Positions 39,010 to 51,589 of a stretch of 64,000 bases of DNA are shown here, in pieces. The notes under the pieces are model-generated. The model saw only the letters and a list, made by a program, of their open reading frames with translations. It was not told the DNA's origin and searched no databases. The position numbers and the translations under genes are program-made. Origin of the DNA: Pinus tabuliformis (taxonomy: Eukaryota > Streptophyta > Pinopsida > Pinales > Pinaceae); contig CM062812.1 of the NCBI GenBank assembly GCA_031772625.1, positions 734,673,714-734,737,713 on the forward strand. Direction: 5' to 3'. How positions within the stretch are numbered: the first letter of the stretch is position 1; every line of letters starts with the position of its first letter.

Positions 39010-40185
39010 ATTTTCGTATGATCACTTCATTCATTTTTCCCTCCTCTCACTCAGCTCTTGTTGCACAATGAGTGATCTGACTTTTGGGTAAGGTGAAGAA
39101 ATAATAGTATGGACTTTCAAGAGGTAAGGCCTGAAATGTTTGACCACCTTGTATACTACATATGCATTCTTATCAATGGAAACATAATCCCGTTATGATC
39201 CCTGTAAACCAAAAATCATGTAATATATAGGCCTCTCATTTCCTTGATCATCTTTCTCTGTTAACATGGCCATAATGGACATGTCAGAAACAAAAGTGTA
39301 CAGCGAGAAATATTTGCCAAAGTCTCAATTGTATAAGGTTGGAGCATCAATAATGGCCTACTAGATTCGAGCAAACAAATATTTCTCCCTTGTTTCCCAA
39401 TTATATATGGAATCCTTCTTTATCATATCCTGTAATGGTTTAACAATCTGCAAATAGTCAAAGATAAATTTCCGTAAAAAATTGATCTCTCGTAAGGATT
39501 TGCGATAGTCTTGACCCTCTCTCTATCAACCTGATTACACTCTTAGCGATAATGTGTCCTAAAAGGTTACCTTCACACACAAAAAATATTCTCTTCTTCA
39601 GATTTGATGATATTCATATTTGTTACATCGCTCAAAGATATTCTTTAGATTACAAATGTGATCATATATTTTCTTATAAAACACTATTACATCATCCAAA
39701 TATATGACCAAACTCTAGTTGGTCAATTCATAGAATATGATGTCCATGGCCCATTGAAATGTACTACCAACATTAATCAATCCAAATGGTATGCACTTGA
39801 AAGCAAAAGTTTCCAACTTCGTCCTGAAGATGGTATTTAGTTTATCTCATTCTGCTACTAGAACCTAATTTTATCCAGATTATCCATCTAGTAATGAAAA
39901 CATTTTTGACCCAAGTATTGTCTTTAGTATTTTCTCCATCAATGACATGAGGTAATTATCCTTATATCAAGCCCAGTTGAGGTTATGAAAATCAATAGAC
40001 AAATGTATCTCACCAAGTGTTTTCCTAACAGGAACTAGGCTGGACACACTTCGAAGATGATATGAGCATCCAACAACTTCCTTAGATCCCTTTGAATCAG
40101 GGGTTTGACCGTTGGGTGCACTTTCCATAGATTTTGTTGAAATTTCATCCCTTATTTGATAGGAAATACATGTTGGATGATACAT
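39010..40185 (-). pseudogene. Element A reverse transcriptase and RNase H
   Basis: Minus-strand RT starts near 40,185, where KTLGEIHLSIDFHNLNWA is the RT motif-1 region. Further motifs are FAFKCIPFGLINVGSTFQ near 39,790 and SLVIYLDDVIVFYKK near 39,700, with both catalytic Asp kept. A Ty3-type RNase H follows at about 39,400-39,010 (DFGKYFSLYTFVSD, NERPIYYM, YVVYKVVKHFRPYLL). At least six stops interrupt the frame. The product would copy element RNA in the virus-like particle. The order after RT is the usual one; the unusual point is a further RNase H before RT. Confidence 0.85.
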
Positions 40186-40649
40186 ATATCATCTTTCCTT
40201 AGACCATTATACATCCATGTGAATATACCTTGATACTATTTGAAAATATAGATGGAAACATTTCATTATTTAAGGGAACAACATGTAGCAAGGTTCACAA
40301 ATTTCATATATTCTTCAGTTCCCAAATTGACTTGTTCATGAGATCACATTGAGCTCCAAGTCTCTTTGTTCATTGGTCCTTTAAAATTATTTTTTAGTTC
40401 ATAAAGATTCTCAAGAGATACCACACCTTTAGGCATTGGGTTACCCTTAGTTGCTTGAGTTGATTCTTGCAAAGCATTTTCATGGTCATCTTCTTCAATA
40501 GTTGTAGCTTTGAAAACATATGCATTGGCCATGAAGTGCAGTATTTTCTATTCACCTTTAAACATAGGGAATTTAGTTATGGCATTAAGCAAAAATGGCT
40601 TATAAATAATCTCTATAGAATATCCATGTTTTAATGGTGACTTCCTAGC

Positions 40650-41640
40650 ACATGCGTTGGCTAAAATATTTGTGGTAGCATTACGAATTCTAGGAACAAA
40701 AAAGATATTAAATAACTTAAAGAATGAAAATTAATTATTTCTTGTTCATATTTTTCAAAATTAGGTGAAACACAAAGAATGCAATTCTCTACCTCGCAGG
40801 TAACAATATCTAAATCATTAATTACCTTGAGTACTTCTAGCTAGAGGTCTATTGCCTTATTTAACCCCAAGACAAGTGCTTGACATTCAACAGTATTCTT
40901 CATACACTCAAAATTTAAGGGGCATGTTAATATATACCTTTTATCTTGAGGGTTAGTAAGCATACATACAGTGTTAGAACCATCCTAAGTCTTAGAACCA
41001 TCAAAATATAAGGTCCAGATATCTGTGGCTACTAGGTTAGTTCCTACACTACTAAGATGTACATCTATTTTAAAAATTTCATTATCACAAGTTGGACTAC
41101 AAGGAAGGAGCTCCAAATGCGTATCAAATGGTACAAGGGATGGTTGCTCTTGATAAAATTCGTGGTCAACCTCTAGAAAGAAATTTTGAAAAATGAAATG
41201 TGCAAAGCTAAGCGGTTCGTTATGTCCCTCAAGTGCTATCATGATATGCTTCATATAGGGTTCACTCTATACTTGAATTTGATTATTTATGCCCTTATAA
41301 GGAAGGTATAAATGTGTCTAGTCTATGGAAAAGTATCCTAATATCTTGTTACACCAATCTCTACTTAGAAGAAAGCCATAGGCTTCAGGAATGTCCACAA
41401 TAAAAAAAATTATGCATTGGTGAACCCTATGGTCTGATTATAAACGGATGATAACATTATCAAGCTAAACCAATTACCTGGACCAATAATGTGTCAATTG
41501 TGTGATTTAGGCATAAACCTTTTCCCATTTTCCATTAATCTTCTTAGCAATAGAAAATGGCATGACATTTGCACATTCACCAAAATCAATGAGACAATTG
41601 TGGACATTATATTTAATGTTTTCAAATATTAAAAGACTAG
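40650..41640 (-). pseudogene. Element A protease followed by RNase H, upstream of RT
   Basis: Minus strand. Protease pieces at about 41,640-41,290 include NCLIDFGECANVMPFSIAKK, with D-F-G in place of D-S-G, then IPEAYGFLLSRDWCNKILGYF. The 89-residue frame 40985-41254 leads into WTLYFDGSKT, the first strand and Asp of RNase H, at about 41,015. After one stop the domain continues with NTVECQALVLGLNKAIDL (central Glu) and NDLDIVTCEVENCI, to about 40,650. The E-A/C-x-ALxLGLxxA pattern resembles the archaeal-like RNase H of Tat elements. It precedes RT, as in the plus-strand element D. Confidence 0.7.
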
Positions 41641-42299
41641 GGGGTGGATGGTATCAACATTTAGATTCGCAATTTCAACTATAGACTCGAGAATATCACG
41701 AAACTTATCAGATAAGGCCTGAGAAGGGCAAACTTCATTACCTGATGGAAGTTGTGATGCAAATTCTTAGATGAATAGTTACCACTATCCTATTATTTTT
41801 ATTATCTCAAAGATTGAAATATTAGCACAAGTGATTTTTATATCGTAAATGATGTTGTAATCAATACTTTCATCTTTACCAGGATGTGCTAAAGTGTCAA
41901 GTGGTGTAGCTTTGTTTGAAGCCAAAAGAGTGATGAACTTAATATTATTGCTTGTAGAAGTGTTCTTAGGAGGTGGGGCACTTCTCGATTTATTATGTGA
42001 ATTATGAGTAAGATTAGTAGGTCATAAAGCATTTCTAAAAAATTTCTTCCTAAGATTTTCCCTAGAAATTGGTCCTTTTCTCAATAAATTGTATCTTTGA
42101 GTTTCTTTTTGTGCAGGAGTTCCACTTTCTGTTGGTTGATCAACACTTTATTTATCAATGTTATAAATAACATCAAATGCACTAACTGAATAACCAACAC
42201 CTGAATTTTCCTCTACCACAGTTGGTTCACTTGTTTCTTTAGTTTTCTCAAATTTCTCTTCTACTAATAAAGTGTCTATGAAATTAGTCACCGTATCAT

Positions 42300-43695
42300 T
42301 CATGTTGTGATTCCATTGTGGACATGTTTTCTTTGAATGCCTCTCATGATGGAATGTGAATTTTTTTTATATGCCCCAACATTCAACATTAAACCCAACA
42401 TTGGAGCTTTGTGCAGATTTGGTTGATTGATTATTATTCTTATTAAAGAAAGGTGGCTTGAAAGAATTACTTCTGGTAGCTTCCTCACTTGAATTTAACT
42501 TTAGTTTAGATACTTCATTAGTGAGAAAAGTCAAAGGCTTAGCCAAGCTTTCCACATCAAAAAAATCTTTATGTTTGGTTTTAATGGAATAGGCTTCATA
42601 TTCCTTAATAGTGTCTTTAGATTCCTTAAAATATTCATGATCCTTAATATCCCAAATAGAACGTAAGTCCTTCTCAAAAATAATTGCTTCTGCAAATTTC
42701 AAAGCCAACGTGTCCTTTTCTGCTCTCTTAACAAACATGAAAATATTAGTAAGCAAGGCAACGACGTAATAATATTTGGTAATGATATCAGGTGGTTGAG
42801 GGTTAGTGGGGATCTTATTCATTAAACATGTAAATCTTTAACTAAAATAGTTTACTTTTTCCTTGTCCCCCATTTTAAGATTTTTGAGTTCTTTGAGCAA
42901 CATGCCAAGGGTTTTATCATTGAAAAAAATATCTAAAAACAATTTTTTGAACTCCCGCTAACTATGGATTGAATTAGGTGGAATACTATGATAAATTGAT
43001 CTTATACATTCTAGAGTTTATGGAAAATGTATACAAGAAACAACATCAAAATTTATCTCTAGCATTTGCAAATGCATGTACAAGTCCTCAATGTGGTCTT
43101 CAAATTTCATCTTCTTATCAGGATCAAACTTTGGGAGCAATTTTTCTAGGTGCTTAGGCATACGATGAATATTTCCTAGAAGAGTAAGAGTCCATTGGGC
43201 GATCCAATCCAATTGATCATCAGCCATGCGTTTTTCTCCCTCCTCCTCTTCAAACTTTGATTTTGAAGAGTATTCCCCTTCATCAATCAAATAATTGGGG
43301 TAATCAGGATGTTTTTCCCTTCTTGGGTGATATTCATCAGAGAATGGAAAATCCTCCTCATCATAGTCCATATTTTCTTCAATAGGTGGAATATTCCCTT
43401 GTTGATGCATTCTTTTAGTAGAATCAACTAAATCTTCAAGGGTTGCAATAACCAAATCTTCCACTAAAGAAACCAACACATCACAGTGATTTTTCTCTTT
43501 CTTTATTAGCTTAGGAGGAAGAATAACAACAACAGGAAGTAAGCCAAGAGATCTTACAAACTGATGAGTAATAAGCTGGATTGTCTGGAGTTCATCGTAA
43601 GTGACTTCAAAAGCATGTTCTAGACTTAGGTGAGAGGAGTCTCCTATCTCAAGAATGTTATTTGGAGTTGAAATCATAGCATTACTATTGTGCAT
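42300..43695 (-). pseudogene. Element A gag
   Basis: The 225-residue frame 43018-43695 holds the N-terminal part: an acidic region with DYDEEDFPFSDEYHPRREK, then LPKFDPDKKMKFEDHIEDLY, the start of the gag core. After a frame change, 42367-42822 (151 residues) continues with DKDTLALKFAEAI-type helices and a Lys/Glu-rich stretch. Near 42,340 a knuckle-like FHHERHSKKTCPQW follows. Gag forms the particle shell and packages RNA. The two main pieces and the stops between them show decay. A start codon lies at 43,695, about 70 bases inside the right LTR boundary. Confidence 0.7.
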
Positions 43696-43764
43696 GACAA
43701 GTTATATTTTAGAATGATGTGAATTTTGAACCATAAAAGGGCTTCCCTCCTTCTAGTGCTAGAA

Positions 43765-45474
43765 TGTTGATAGTGCTAGAAACCACCAACAAATAGGGGG
43801 TCTCCCTAATATCAAGTCCTAATTAGACTACACGTTATTTGGTATAGGAGCCCCGTCTGGAATGTGGCTAGGTTGCCATTATATTAAATATTTCCATTCA
43901 CAACATTAGTTAGCATAAGACAGAAAAATGCATGTACTTTCGAATGAGTAACTAAGTAAGCTTTATGAAATGTTCAATTACAAAATGTATCCAGGATTTT
44001 TCTACATGAGGGAAGAGAAGGTGAGTCTCTAGAAGAAAAGTAGAAGTACTATTCTAATAAACACACATGCATATACATATGAAAGAACCATCAATCATCT
44101 AGTGAAATAATTCACATAGACATAACAATAATAAAATAAAATGCAACACACATTCAAAACATAAGTGCCAAATCCAATGAAATAGTTCAATTTCTGTAGT
44201 ACATGAAAACATAAACACTTACTGCAAACATTTAAATAATGGTCTTAAAATATTTACAAAACTTGTGTGAAAGTCGGTTGGCTCAATGAACTTCAAATCA
44301 TTAAAGAAAAGTTCCAACATAAATGGTTATAACGGGACACCACTACCTCCAATAGTGGAACATTAAGCCACTACTTTCTCCCCAAAAGAACAATCTTTAT
44401 CTCTAATGCCTAGTTGGAGAAGCCAAGGTGAAAAGTCCTTTGTTTGATTAATGAGGCTTCTTTCATAACAAGAGGGATTCCCTTTCATATCGCCATAACT
44501 CTTGACCTTCCCTCATGAGCTTTGGACTTCCACAAGATCTTTAGACTTTTCCTAATGACTCTTTTATCCATATGTGACTCTTGGACTTCCTCATATTTCT
44601 ATTTACAATATTTTCCAAAATTACATCATCATGTGATTATAACAAGACAAGTAATTGATATTAATGACTTGGAACCTAGTGAATTGTAACATGAAGTTCT
44701 TTGAGAAGTGATGACAATGCCACTATGTATTCAATACTTGTAACAAATCTTTCATTGTAGTTTCCTTCTACCCTCCAAATGGTCTAGAGATATTATGGAG
44801 TCTTATGAGTCACATCGGTCATCACATTCCATCATTCCTTTAGCTATCACAATATGGTTCCTTTGTCTTCAAAACGCCTCCTTGGACAACTTTTCTTGGG
44901 TGATCTTCTCACACTGATTTTCCATGCTTACTGAGAACACCTCCATGTATATATCGCTCATTGCAAGCAAACATTAGCCAAAAAATAACATACTCTATGA
45001 TGATTCATGTAATGTATTGATCATGGATTCACAATGTGCAAGAGAGAGAGAGAGACATGGTCTAGGAATAGAGCACACATGTAGGAGATAAGGGGGAAAT
45101 GACTACTGACTTAGACTGTGCCAAGTGTAGCTATGGAGGAGTAGTAGGCATGGTGAGTGCATAGCATAGTTCCAAGATGCAAGGTTATTGGGACTATTCA
45201 CTAGGTTTGTGCCATGTGCTAGGGAGGCAAATTGGGGCCACAAGGAATGTCCATAATTTTGTTCCAAGGCACAGGGAGGGGAATCATTTCCCATTGAAGG
45301 TGTGTAGTGTCCTACATTGGGAGGTAGAGGCATAACTTAGCAAGGAAGAAGAATAAGCAACAAGGAAAGGAGCCTTGCTAAATAGAATTGTGTAGTACAC
45401 AAGTTATAGAGATAAGGCTCATAAAAGTGCAGGGTGCATTTGAAACTAACAAAGGGGGTCACTACTAGGCTCTA
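43765..45474 (-). repeat. Element A, right (5') LTR, first part
   Basis: It starts TGTTGATAGTGCTAGAAAC and matches the left LTR from 35,820. It breaks after GGCTCTA at 45,474, where element B is inserted, and resumes at 55,314. Confidence 0.85.
45470..45474 (+). repeat. Element B target-site duplication, left copy
   Basis: CTCTA here and at 55,309-55,313 exactly flank element B. The left LTR of element A has a single GGCTCTA at the matching point, which confirms the empty site. Confidence 0.95.
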
Positions 45475-45806
45475 TGTTATGAAAGAAGCTCACAAAAAGA
45501 TAGAAAATCTAGATCAACAACTTAAAACTTAGCCTCTTCGAGGGGGCAACCCCCCTTACATTACACAAATGAACAATTCTTGGATGATACAAATATAAGG
45601 CCTCATTTCTATATATAGGAGTCTAAGGGCTCATAATATAATTAGAGTTGACATAAAAATAATAATGTAAGGGTCCAATACTAACAATAGTGGGCTTCTA
45701 TGGGGAACAATAATAACAATATGGAGACTATAGGGGCACAAATATATAATAAGGGGGTTGCAATAATAACAATAAGTGGTTACACTAGTAGTATAGGGAA
45801 CTAACA
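45475..45806 (-). repeat. Element B, left (3') LTR, 332 bp
   Basis: Plus-strand ends are TGTTATGAAAGAAGCTCAC and GGGAACTAACA. It aligns with 54,976-55,308 almost without gaps. Confidence 0.92.
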
Positions 45807-45826
45807 TGCCCCTCTCCTTTAAAAGG
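45807..45826 (-). other. Element B polypurine tract
   Basis: On the minus strand, AAAGGAGAGGGGCA lies directly before the 3' LTR start TGTTAG. This is the standard plus-strand priming site. Confidence 0.8.
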
Positions 45827-45829
45827 TGT

Positions 45830-46623
45830 TTTCCTAATCACTTGAGTAGTTCTAGATGCTTCTGTATAAAATTTTGGTCCTCACATGTGGAATCTTCAGT
45901 GGGAAGGTTCTTGCACTTGATGAGATACTCTGAAATTGATCGATTTCGTAGCTGTCGATTTCTTGTTTTTGTTAATACTTCAGGTTCCAGTATGTTTTTT
46001 CCTTCCTCACCAAGTTCTAGCCATATTTTTTAAACTGGGACCTTCTGACGTATAACGTTATTTAAGCGTGAAACATGGAAAACTAGGTGCACTCGGGAAG
46101 ATGCAGGAAGCTCCAATTTGTATGTCATCTTACCAATCTTTTGTAATACCTTGTACAGACCATAATACTTTGGTCATAATTTATTATCCTTCTTAGCTTG
46201 CTTGAGGGACATTTGTTTGTATGGTTGTAGTCGTAGAAATACTCAATCACCTACATCAAAAATTCTTTCGTTGTGATGTTGTTATACCTGTTGTTTCATT
46301 CTATTCTTCACCAAAGTGAGGTTATCCTTTAGGAGTTTGAGAACTTGTTGTTGATGCTCAATGTGATCCTCGAAAGCTTGAACCTTAGAATTTTCTTTTA
46401 AAGATGATGTGATGGACGGTGGATGATATCCATAAAGTGCCATAAATGGGGTCATTTTTGCTACAGTATGGAAGGAAGTGTTATACCACCATTAAGCCAG
46501 AGCAAACCACTTAACCCATTGTGTATGTTTATCAGATACAAAGCAATGAGGATATCCTTCCAAACATTTGTTCACTATCGTAGTTCTCCCATCAGATTCG
46601 GGATGATAAGATGAACTATGAGC
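45830..46623 (-). pseudogene. Element B integrase C-terminus and chromodomain
   Basis: The minus-strand reading begins abruptly with SSYHPESDGRTTIVNKCLEG at about 46,620, a late integrase-core segment. It continues through TPFMALYGYHPPS and VGD-VFLRLQPYKQ to a GPY/F-like segment and VFHVSRL. It ends with EPEVLTKTRNRQLRNRSISE and NLPTEDSTCEDQNFI, the pattern of the chromodomain carried by plant chromoviruses, which recognises marked heterochromatin. About four stops interrupt it. The sequence upstream (RNase H, zinc-binding and D-D part of integrase) is deleted, because RT ends only a few codons before. Confidence 0.8.
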
Positions 46624-47328
46624 TTACTGAGTACCCAAGTATTCCACCTCTTGTATTCCAAAGAAAAAAGTGGAGATTTTTGCATATAATTGTTTCTCCT
46701 CCAATAGTTTGAACACCCTGTCAACATGTTCAACATGATACTTCCAAGAGTTGATGTAGAATAGTATATTATCAAAAAATACTAACACAAATTTTCTAAG
46801 TAAGGGTTTGAAAATGGAATTCATCAAACTTTGAAATGTAGAAGGTGAATTGGTAAGGCCAAAAGGCATGACGAAAAATTCATAATGACCCTCATGATTT
46901 CTAAATGTTGTTTTTGGAATGTCTTCAACCTTCATTCTGATTTGATGATATCCTGAATGGAGATCCAACTTGATGAAGTAAATTGCTACATGTAATTCAT
47001 CCAATAATTCATGAATGACAGGAATCGAAAATTTATCTTTAATAGTAAGCTTGTTGAGATCCCTATAATCCAGACACATGCGCCATGATCCATCCTTCTT
47101 GTGTACCAATACCACTAGAGTAGAGAAAGAACTTTGACTGGGTTGAATTATACCAACCTCTAGCATTTCTGCAACAATACATTCAATTTCACTCTTTTGG
47201 GCATATGGATATCTGTAAGGCATGATGTTTGGGGGAACACTTCTTGGAACCAAATGAATAGTATGATCATGATCACAAATATGTGGGAGGCCTTTTGGAG
47301 TCTCAAATACCTTGTAATGATTGTCCAA
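46624..47328 (-). pseudogene. Element B reverse transcriptase
   Basis: A 234-residue uninterrupted minus-strand frame covering most of the RT domain. Motifs: CIVAEMLEVGIIQPSQS, VLVHKKDGSWRMCLDYRDLN (motif 1-2), YFIKLDLHSGYHQIRM (with a catalytic Asp), HYEFFVMPFGLTNSPSTFQ, and VFFDNILFY in place of the usual VFLDDILVY, so one catalytic Asp has become Asn. It ends at QEVEYLGTQ followed by a stop, and integrase sequence starts immediately after. RT converts element RNA to DNA; with the active-site change and deletion it is non-functional. Confidence 0.9.
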
Positions 47329-47339
47329 AAAATTTTCGA

Positions 47340-47990
47340 GGTCTAGAGAAATAGATGATTTTGATGTGGGTACTTCTAGGTAACATAATTGTGCAATTTT
47401 TCCCCGTTGTTATTTATTTAGAAGCTTTGTCATGCTGTTATAGCTAATTATCTTTCTCGGTTTCCCCACAATACCCCTTAATTCAACCTCCTTTCCTTCC
47501 TAAAACAATTTCAAGAAAAGTTATTGAAAATTATAAGCTATCGTATCAAAAGATTGTAGCCATTGAAGTCCTAGTACAACATCTACACCACCCATTGGAA
47601 TGGAGAAAATTTCACTATTCAATATATATTTTCCCATCGATATATTGATATTATGGCACTTTATAGAGAAATCTATGGTTCCTCCATTTGCAACCATTAC
47701 TTGACACTCTAGTACTCAATATAGGAAGGAACTCAATTCCTTGGCTATCTTACAATGAATAAAATTATGTGTACTACCTGAATCATTCAACATTGATACC
47801 TTTTTCTTCTTGATATTCCCTTCTCTATTGAGATTTTGAGGAGTGGTAATTCATGTCAACACATTACATGATATGATCAGATTCATTTCTTCTTTCTCTA
47901 GGATTGGTTCCTAGTGTATATCCTCTTCTTTTTATGTTTGTTGTTCCTTTTCTTGCTCATCTTCCCAATCTTTGTAAATTAATTTCTTCT
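47340..47990 (-). pseudogene. Element B protease region
   Basis: The minus-strand translation shows LNDSGSTHNFIHCKIAKEL (about 47,795-47,740), with the retropepsin D-S-G intact. It then shows CQVMVANGGTI and GGVDVVLGLQWLQSFDTI at about 47,590-47,540, the C-terminal strand and flap of the protease. A few stops interrupt it. It lies between the split gag and RT, as expected for Ty3/gypsy. Confidence 0.8.
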
Positions 47991-48026
47991 CAGCACACTT
48001 ATGACCTTTAATGTATTTTCTATCAC
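47975..48026 (-). pseudogene. Element B gag zinc knuckle, 3' part after the copia insertion
   Basis: On the minus strand, just beyond element C, the reading CDRKYIKGHKCAEKK gives the second Cys, the GH and the last Cys of a CX2CX4-5HX4C-type knuckle. The preceding residues (EQMGFVRI) lie on the other side of element C at 53,306-53,340. Element C therefore cut the knuckle codons. Confidence 0.75.
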
Positions 48027-48031
48027 AATTG
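48027..48031 (+). repeat. Element C target-site duplication, left copy
   Basis: AATTG here and AATTC at 53,301-53,305 flank element C, with one mismatch. Confidence 0.7.
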
Positions 48032-48633
48032 TGTTAGAAAATCATATATTATAGAGCAATGGAACACACAAAATATATTGCAAAAATATAAACACAGAAA
48101 ACACATAAAACAAGAGAGACACAAATATACGTGGTTCACCTAGTTTGGGCTACGTCCACGGAGAAACAACTAGTCCTTCCTTTTATATTGTCCAGCAAAC
48201 TGAAGAGATACAACCCACAATAGATTTGTTGTAATTATCTCTTCGCTCTCACACAATCTCCTCCCTTTTTCTCACTCAGAATATAGATCTACATAGACGC
48301 AATACAATTCCGTCATATATAGTGAGGGGTTGCCTTATAGGGAAAAAAAACCATAAATTAAACATAACTTCTACCGTCAGATATCCACTTAATGAATGGC
48401 CCAGATTGAATATGAAATTACAACATTCTACAAGGAAAGTTTACATCTATGTTGAGCTTCGGGGGCACTGTCCCCGATCCCCCACAAGGGGGACTCGTAA
48501 AGATCGTTTTTGCCCAACCTGAACCCGCCTTGCAATGCACATATTACGAATGGTATTTCCACCACATTATGAACTTGGGTCCAATGTGGCAATACCTTTG
48601 AATAAAGAATATAATCAGGCTCCACACCCAACA
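48032..48633 (-). repeat. Element C, left (3') LTR, 602 bp
   Basis: It matches 52,693-53,300 along its length (for example CACAAATATACGTGGTTCAC in both). It ends CACACCCAACA. On the minus strand it is preceded by CCAAGTGGGAGAT, the polypurine tract (48,634-48,648). Confidence 0.92.
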
Positions 48634-48729
48634 ATCTCCCACTTGGAGATTGATTATAGCAACTCCACCGCTGCTTCATTTGCTGGACAATGACTCCACT
48701 TTGGACCTAGTGTTTTCTCATCTTCATCA

Positions 48730-50076
48730 TCATACTTGAAGACCAATTGAAACTAAGCATAATATCAGTTTCTCCCTAGTTACAACTTTTGTTAACATAT
48801 CTGCAAGATTCTGGCTAGTGTGTATCCTTTCTAGCTTCAATTGTCCATCTTCCAATAGTGACCGTATGAAATGGTACTTGAGTTGTATATGTTTAGTCTT
48901 GCAATGAAATGCATAGTTCTTTGCAAGATGTATGGCACTCCTATCACTATATAACCTCCCCAACTCCTTCTTCTTACCTAATTCATCTAGAAACCTTTGT
49001 AACCAAATCATTTCTTTACTAGCCTCTATAGCAGCAACATACTATACTTCCATTGTTGAGAATGCAACAACACATTGCAATTTTGAAACCCAACTGACAG
49101 TTGTTCCACCTACAGTAAACACATACCCTATTGTGCTCCTCTTGTTATCTCTATCACCTACCATATTTGCATTAACATATCCCTTTAGAGAAATGTTTGA
49201 ACCATCAAAGAGTAATGTTTGATTTGTGGTAGCTCTCAAATACCTGAGAACCCACTTCACTATCATCCAACGTTCTTTTCCTAGATTGTTCATGTACCTG
49301 CTTACAACTCCCACTGCATGTGCAATATTAGGCCTTCTGCAGACCATTGCATGCATTAAGCTTCCAATTGCTGATGCATATGGAACTTTAAACATATAAG
49401 CCATTTCTTCCTGAGTCTTTGGACACACCTTCTTACTTAGTTTGAAATGGCTAGCCAAAGGTATACTAACTGGTTTTTCATTATGCATATTAAATATTTT
49501 CAACACCTTTTGTATTTGCTCACTCTGAGATGATGTTAATTTTTTATTCTTCTTGTCTCTAGTTATTCTCATACCAAGGATTTGTTTTGCAACACCAAAA
49601 TCCTTCATTACAAATGAGTTCACGAATTTTCTTTTGAGCGCATTTATTTCATGCATGTTAGAACCTGCAACAAGCATGTCATCTACATATAATAACAATA
49701 CAATATAGTTGTCATCATTTTTCCTTTTGAGGTAAACACAATGATCAGAGTGACATCTAGTATAACCTTGTTCAGACATAAACCTGTCAAATTTTAGATA
49801 CCACTGCCTTGGAGCCTGTTTTAAACCATAAAAGCTTTTCTTCAACCTGCACACTAGTTTCTCCTTAACTTTTACCTCATATCCTTGCGGTTTCTGCATA
49901 TATATCTCTTCCCCCAAATCCCCATGGAGAAATATTGTCTTTACATCAAACTGCTCAAGATGAAAATCTTCAAATGCTACTAGACTTAAAATAGTTCTGA
50001 TTGAAGTCATTTTAACAACATGAGAAAATAACTCATCAAAGTCTATACTGTTTTTCTGTGCAAACCCCTTCACCAC
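48730..50076 (-). pseudogene. Element C reverse transcriptase and RNase H
   Basis: The 344-residue minus-strand frame 49042-50076 covers nearly all of the copia RT. Motifs are MVKGFAQKNSIDFDELFSHV, LEQFDVKTIFLHGDL, CRLKKSFYGLKQAPRQWY and LLLYVDDMLVAGSN with the catalytic YVDD intact. It continues into RNase H (DNKRSTIGYVFTVGGTTVSW, FSTMEV). One stop later, 48730-49011 (93 residues) carries the rest: DRSAIHLAKNYAFHCKTKHI and TSQNLADMLTKVVTREK. Thus RT and RNase H are separated from activity by one in-frame stop (STMEV-stop), plus upstream breaks. The RNase H Asp in NANMVGD replaces the usual DADWAGD. Confidence 0.92.
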
Positions 50077-50748
50077 AAGTCTATATTTATATCATTTTCT
50101 ACCTCCATCTTCTTCCTTCAACCTGTAAACCCATTTATTTTGCAATGTTGTTTTACCTATAGGCAACCTGACTAAGTCCCATGTTTGGTTATGTGCTAAG
50201 GAGTCCACTTCTTATTTCATTTCTTGCTCCTACTTCTTCCTAGTTTCTACCTACATTGCTTCTTCTAGCATTCTTGCTAACCAGAATCAGTCAAAAATAC
50301 ATAATATAATGAAGGAGAGTATCATTGAGGGGATATACTTATCCTGGTAGATCTTCTAGCACCACTTTTAGGCATTTGAGGTGCTTGTAGTTGTGGTTGT
50401 TGTTGTCGTTCTGGCTGTTGATCATTATGATTTTCAGGCACCTTCACTTTTTCTGTGATCTCATCAAGCACTGTGTACTCTCTGTTTCATTTTTCCTATT
50501 TCTTTTCTTACATATGATCCTTATACAAAGAATTTTTATTGAATATGACACCCCTTCTCCTAATGATCTTTTGCTTTTCATAATCATAAAAGCAATAACT
50601 AAAATCACTAACACCATATCCAACAAAGGTACATTTCTTTGATTTTTCCTTCAAGCTTTGCTCTATTTTATTTATTAATGTGGACAAAGGCTTCACAACC
50701 AAAAGTATTTAAAAATGAGTAGTTTACCTTTTTACCTGTCCATGCCTC

Positions 50749-51456
50749 CTATAGAATACCACCATCCAAGGAACTTGAAAGCCCTTTGTTTACTAGATAA
50801 ACAATAGTATCTACAAAATTTTCGCAAAATTGTGAAGGCAATCCTGGATGAAATCTCATGCACCCTGCATGCCCCATGATTGTCATGTTCATCCTTTCTA
50901 ACACACCATTTTCTTGTGGTGTTCCTGGAACTATCTTCTCTCTGTGAATTCCATTTTCTGAACAGTACCTATCAAACTCTTCGCTGCAATATTCACCTCC
51001 ATTTCCTGATCTGAGACACTTCAACCTTTTTCCTGTCTCATTTTCAACCAAAGCTTTCCATTTCTTAAAAGTATCAAATACATCATATTTATTTCGAATA
51101 CAATAAATCCAGGTTTTTCTGGTTGCATCATCAATAAAAGTAACATTATAATAACAAGAGCCAATGAGGGATGATACATGAGCAAGCCTCGATACATATG
51201 TATGCACAAGATCTATTTTTTCGCTCTTCTTTTCTTTCCCAGCTATGAGGAATCTAACTTTCTTTTGTTTTCCATGAACACAATTCTCACAAAGTTTTAA
51301 ATCAGCATGCTTCAAACCTAGCAACAAATTTCTTGAGTGAAGAACTTGCATCCCCTTCCCACTCGCGTGCCCAAGCCTATGATGCCACAATGCCATATCT
51401 TCTCCTGTAGAGGTTAAATCATTAACATAATTAGAAATACCATTGCATAAATACAA
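50749..51456 (-). pseudogene. Element C integrase
   Basis: A 235-residue uninterrupted minus-strand frame. The zinc-binding HHCC region is complete: LWHHRLGHASGKGM, then LCENCVHGKQ. The catalytic core follows, but the expected LVHTD reads LVHTY and the expected SDNGGEY reads SGNGGEY, so both catalytic Asp residues are lost. The Glu is kept in PQENGVLERMN. Integrase joins element DNA to target DNA; this one cannot be catalytic. The frame stops near the C-terminal region; further pieces lie at 50,100-50,700. Confidence 0.92.
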
Positions 51457-51589
51457 TGTATCAACCTTTTCTCCTTTTTCTGTTACCAGGGATCCTTTAC
51501 TGACCTTCCAGGTTTATCTATAAAAGTTGTCGCACAGTTTTCACCTCCCAACTGCCTTGTTGAAATAATATTTTTCTTTAGATCTTGAA

